Shown here: positions 5,399 through 5,737 of the stretch, one piece after another
Position numbering within the stretch: position 1 is the stretch's first letter
Layout of the letters: every line of letters starts with the position of its first letter
Assembly (NCBI GenBank): GCA_003456095.1
Contig: DMPF01000024.1
Coordinates: 1-5,737 of the forward strand
Source: Bacillota bacterium
GTDB lineage: Bacteria; Bacillota; Dethiobacteria; DTU022; UBA8154
Length of the DNA stretch: 5,737 nucleotides
Reading direction: 5' to 3'
Made by a program: the position numbers and the translations under genes
Notes under the pieces: model-generated
The model's database searches: none
What the model saw: only the letters and a program-made list of their open reading frames with translations
Told to the model about the DNA's origin: nothing

Positions 5399-5737
5399 AT
5401 GGAACAGCATATAATTGACCAAATTGCCAATCTGCAGACCTTAAACCAATTTTGGCTGGCTCTGTTTATACTGATTCCTATAGTTTTAATTTCCAGAGCA
5501 ATAGTAGCCGGAACACGTTATTCTCCAATCCTGGTTATTGTCATTTTCGGAATGATCATGGGTTTACTATTAAAACAAGCCGGGATAGCAACCCCCGGTC
5601 TGAAGGAATTGCTGCTGGTGGACCTCATTGGCAGAGTGACCTTAATTGCCCTTATTGCTGCTTTTTTTGCCGGAGGTCAGGAGTTGGTTAGAATCCTCAC
5701 CGGCAGAAGGCCGGATGGCGAGGATATTATCCAACTG
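5399..5737 (+). CDS. Polytopic membrane protein, N-terminal part (runs off window)
   Basis: An open frame begins at ATG 5399 and stays open for 113 codons to the window edge, so it has no stop here. AAGGGGA (5384-5390) lies 8 nt before the ATG. An in-frame ATG at 5390 is too close to that site. After a short polar N-terminus (1-17) come three hydrophobic segments: about 18-37 (WLALFILIPIVLI), 43-60 (SPILVIVIFGMIMGLLL) and 75-95 (LIGRVTLIALIAAFFAG). The pattern of a second helix ending in a G-rich turn, then a helix closing with AFFAGGQEL, faintly recalls the start of CPA-type cation/proton antiporters (FLAGLEL), but this is only a resemblance. It is separated from acs by 127 bp containing a hairpin and a possible -10 box, so co-transcription with acs is uncertain. 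Confidence 0.8.
   Translation, partial: MEQHIIDQIANLQTLNQFWLALFILIPIVLISRAIVAGTRYSPILVIVIFGMIMGLLLKQAGIATPGLKELLLVDLIGRVTLIALIAAFFAGGQELVRILTGRRPDGEDIIQL

Overview
The window reads as chromosome of a Gram-positive, spore-forming anaerobe of the Clostridia, perhaps a Desulfotomaculum/Pelotomaculum-like member of the Peptococcaceae. That placement is inference. It rests on a Spo0M-family sporulation gene with a sigma-H-type promoter, strong GGGGAGG-type ribosome binding sites, good sigma-A promoters and a middling base composition. I see no phage, CRISPR, tRNA or rRNA.

Layout, left to right. Positions 1-75 hold a palindromic intergenic element cut by the window edge. A sigma-A promoter (96-125) then drives a stand-alone biotin carboxylase gene (215-1582, +). 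A second, larger copy of the palindromic element (1602-1719) follows. It lies inside the 3' part of a convergent minus-strand gene (1534-2118) for a small membrane-anchored protein of unknown function, whose last 61 codons come from the element and from the end of the carboxylase gene. A divergent intergenic region (2119-2332) carries a 14-bp perfect palindrome and promoters in both directions. Next is spo0M (2333-3094, +), then a GC-rich structured stretch ending in a T-run that probably terminates it. A second sigma-A promoter (3229-3257) drives a full-length AMP-forming acetyl-CoA synthetase (3325-5271, +). After a leader with a strong hairpin made of two copies of a 12-bp palindrome (5324-5366), a polytopic membrane protein gene starts at 5399 and runs off the right edge.

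The genes do not look like one operon: most have their own promoter and are separated by hairpins. Acetyl-CoA synthetase makes acetyl-CoA, and a biotin carboxylase could serve an acetyl-CoA, propionyl-CoA or pyruvate carboxylase, so both touch acyl-CoA metabolism. No carboxyltransferase or biotin carrier protein is present to fix the pathway.

I do not see a clear new multi-gene system. The most interesting material is the pair of related nested palindromes. Their arms differ by compensating changes, they bracket the biotin carboxylase gene, and one has rewritten the C-terminus of the neighbouring gene, possibly leaving its mRNA without a stop codon. The near-perfect sigma-H promoter in front of spo0M and the twin-palindrome hairpin before the last gene are also worth checking.
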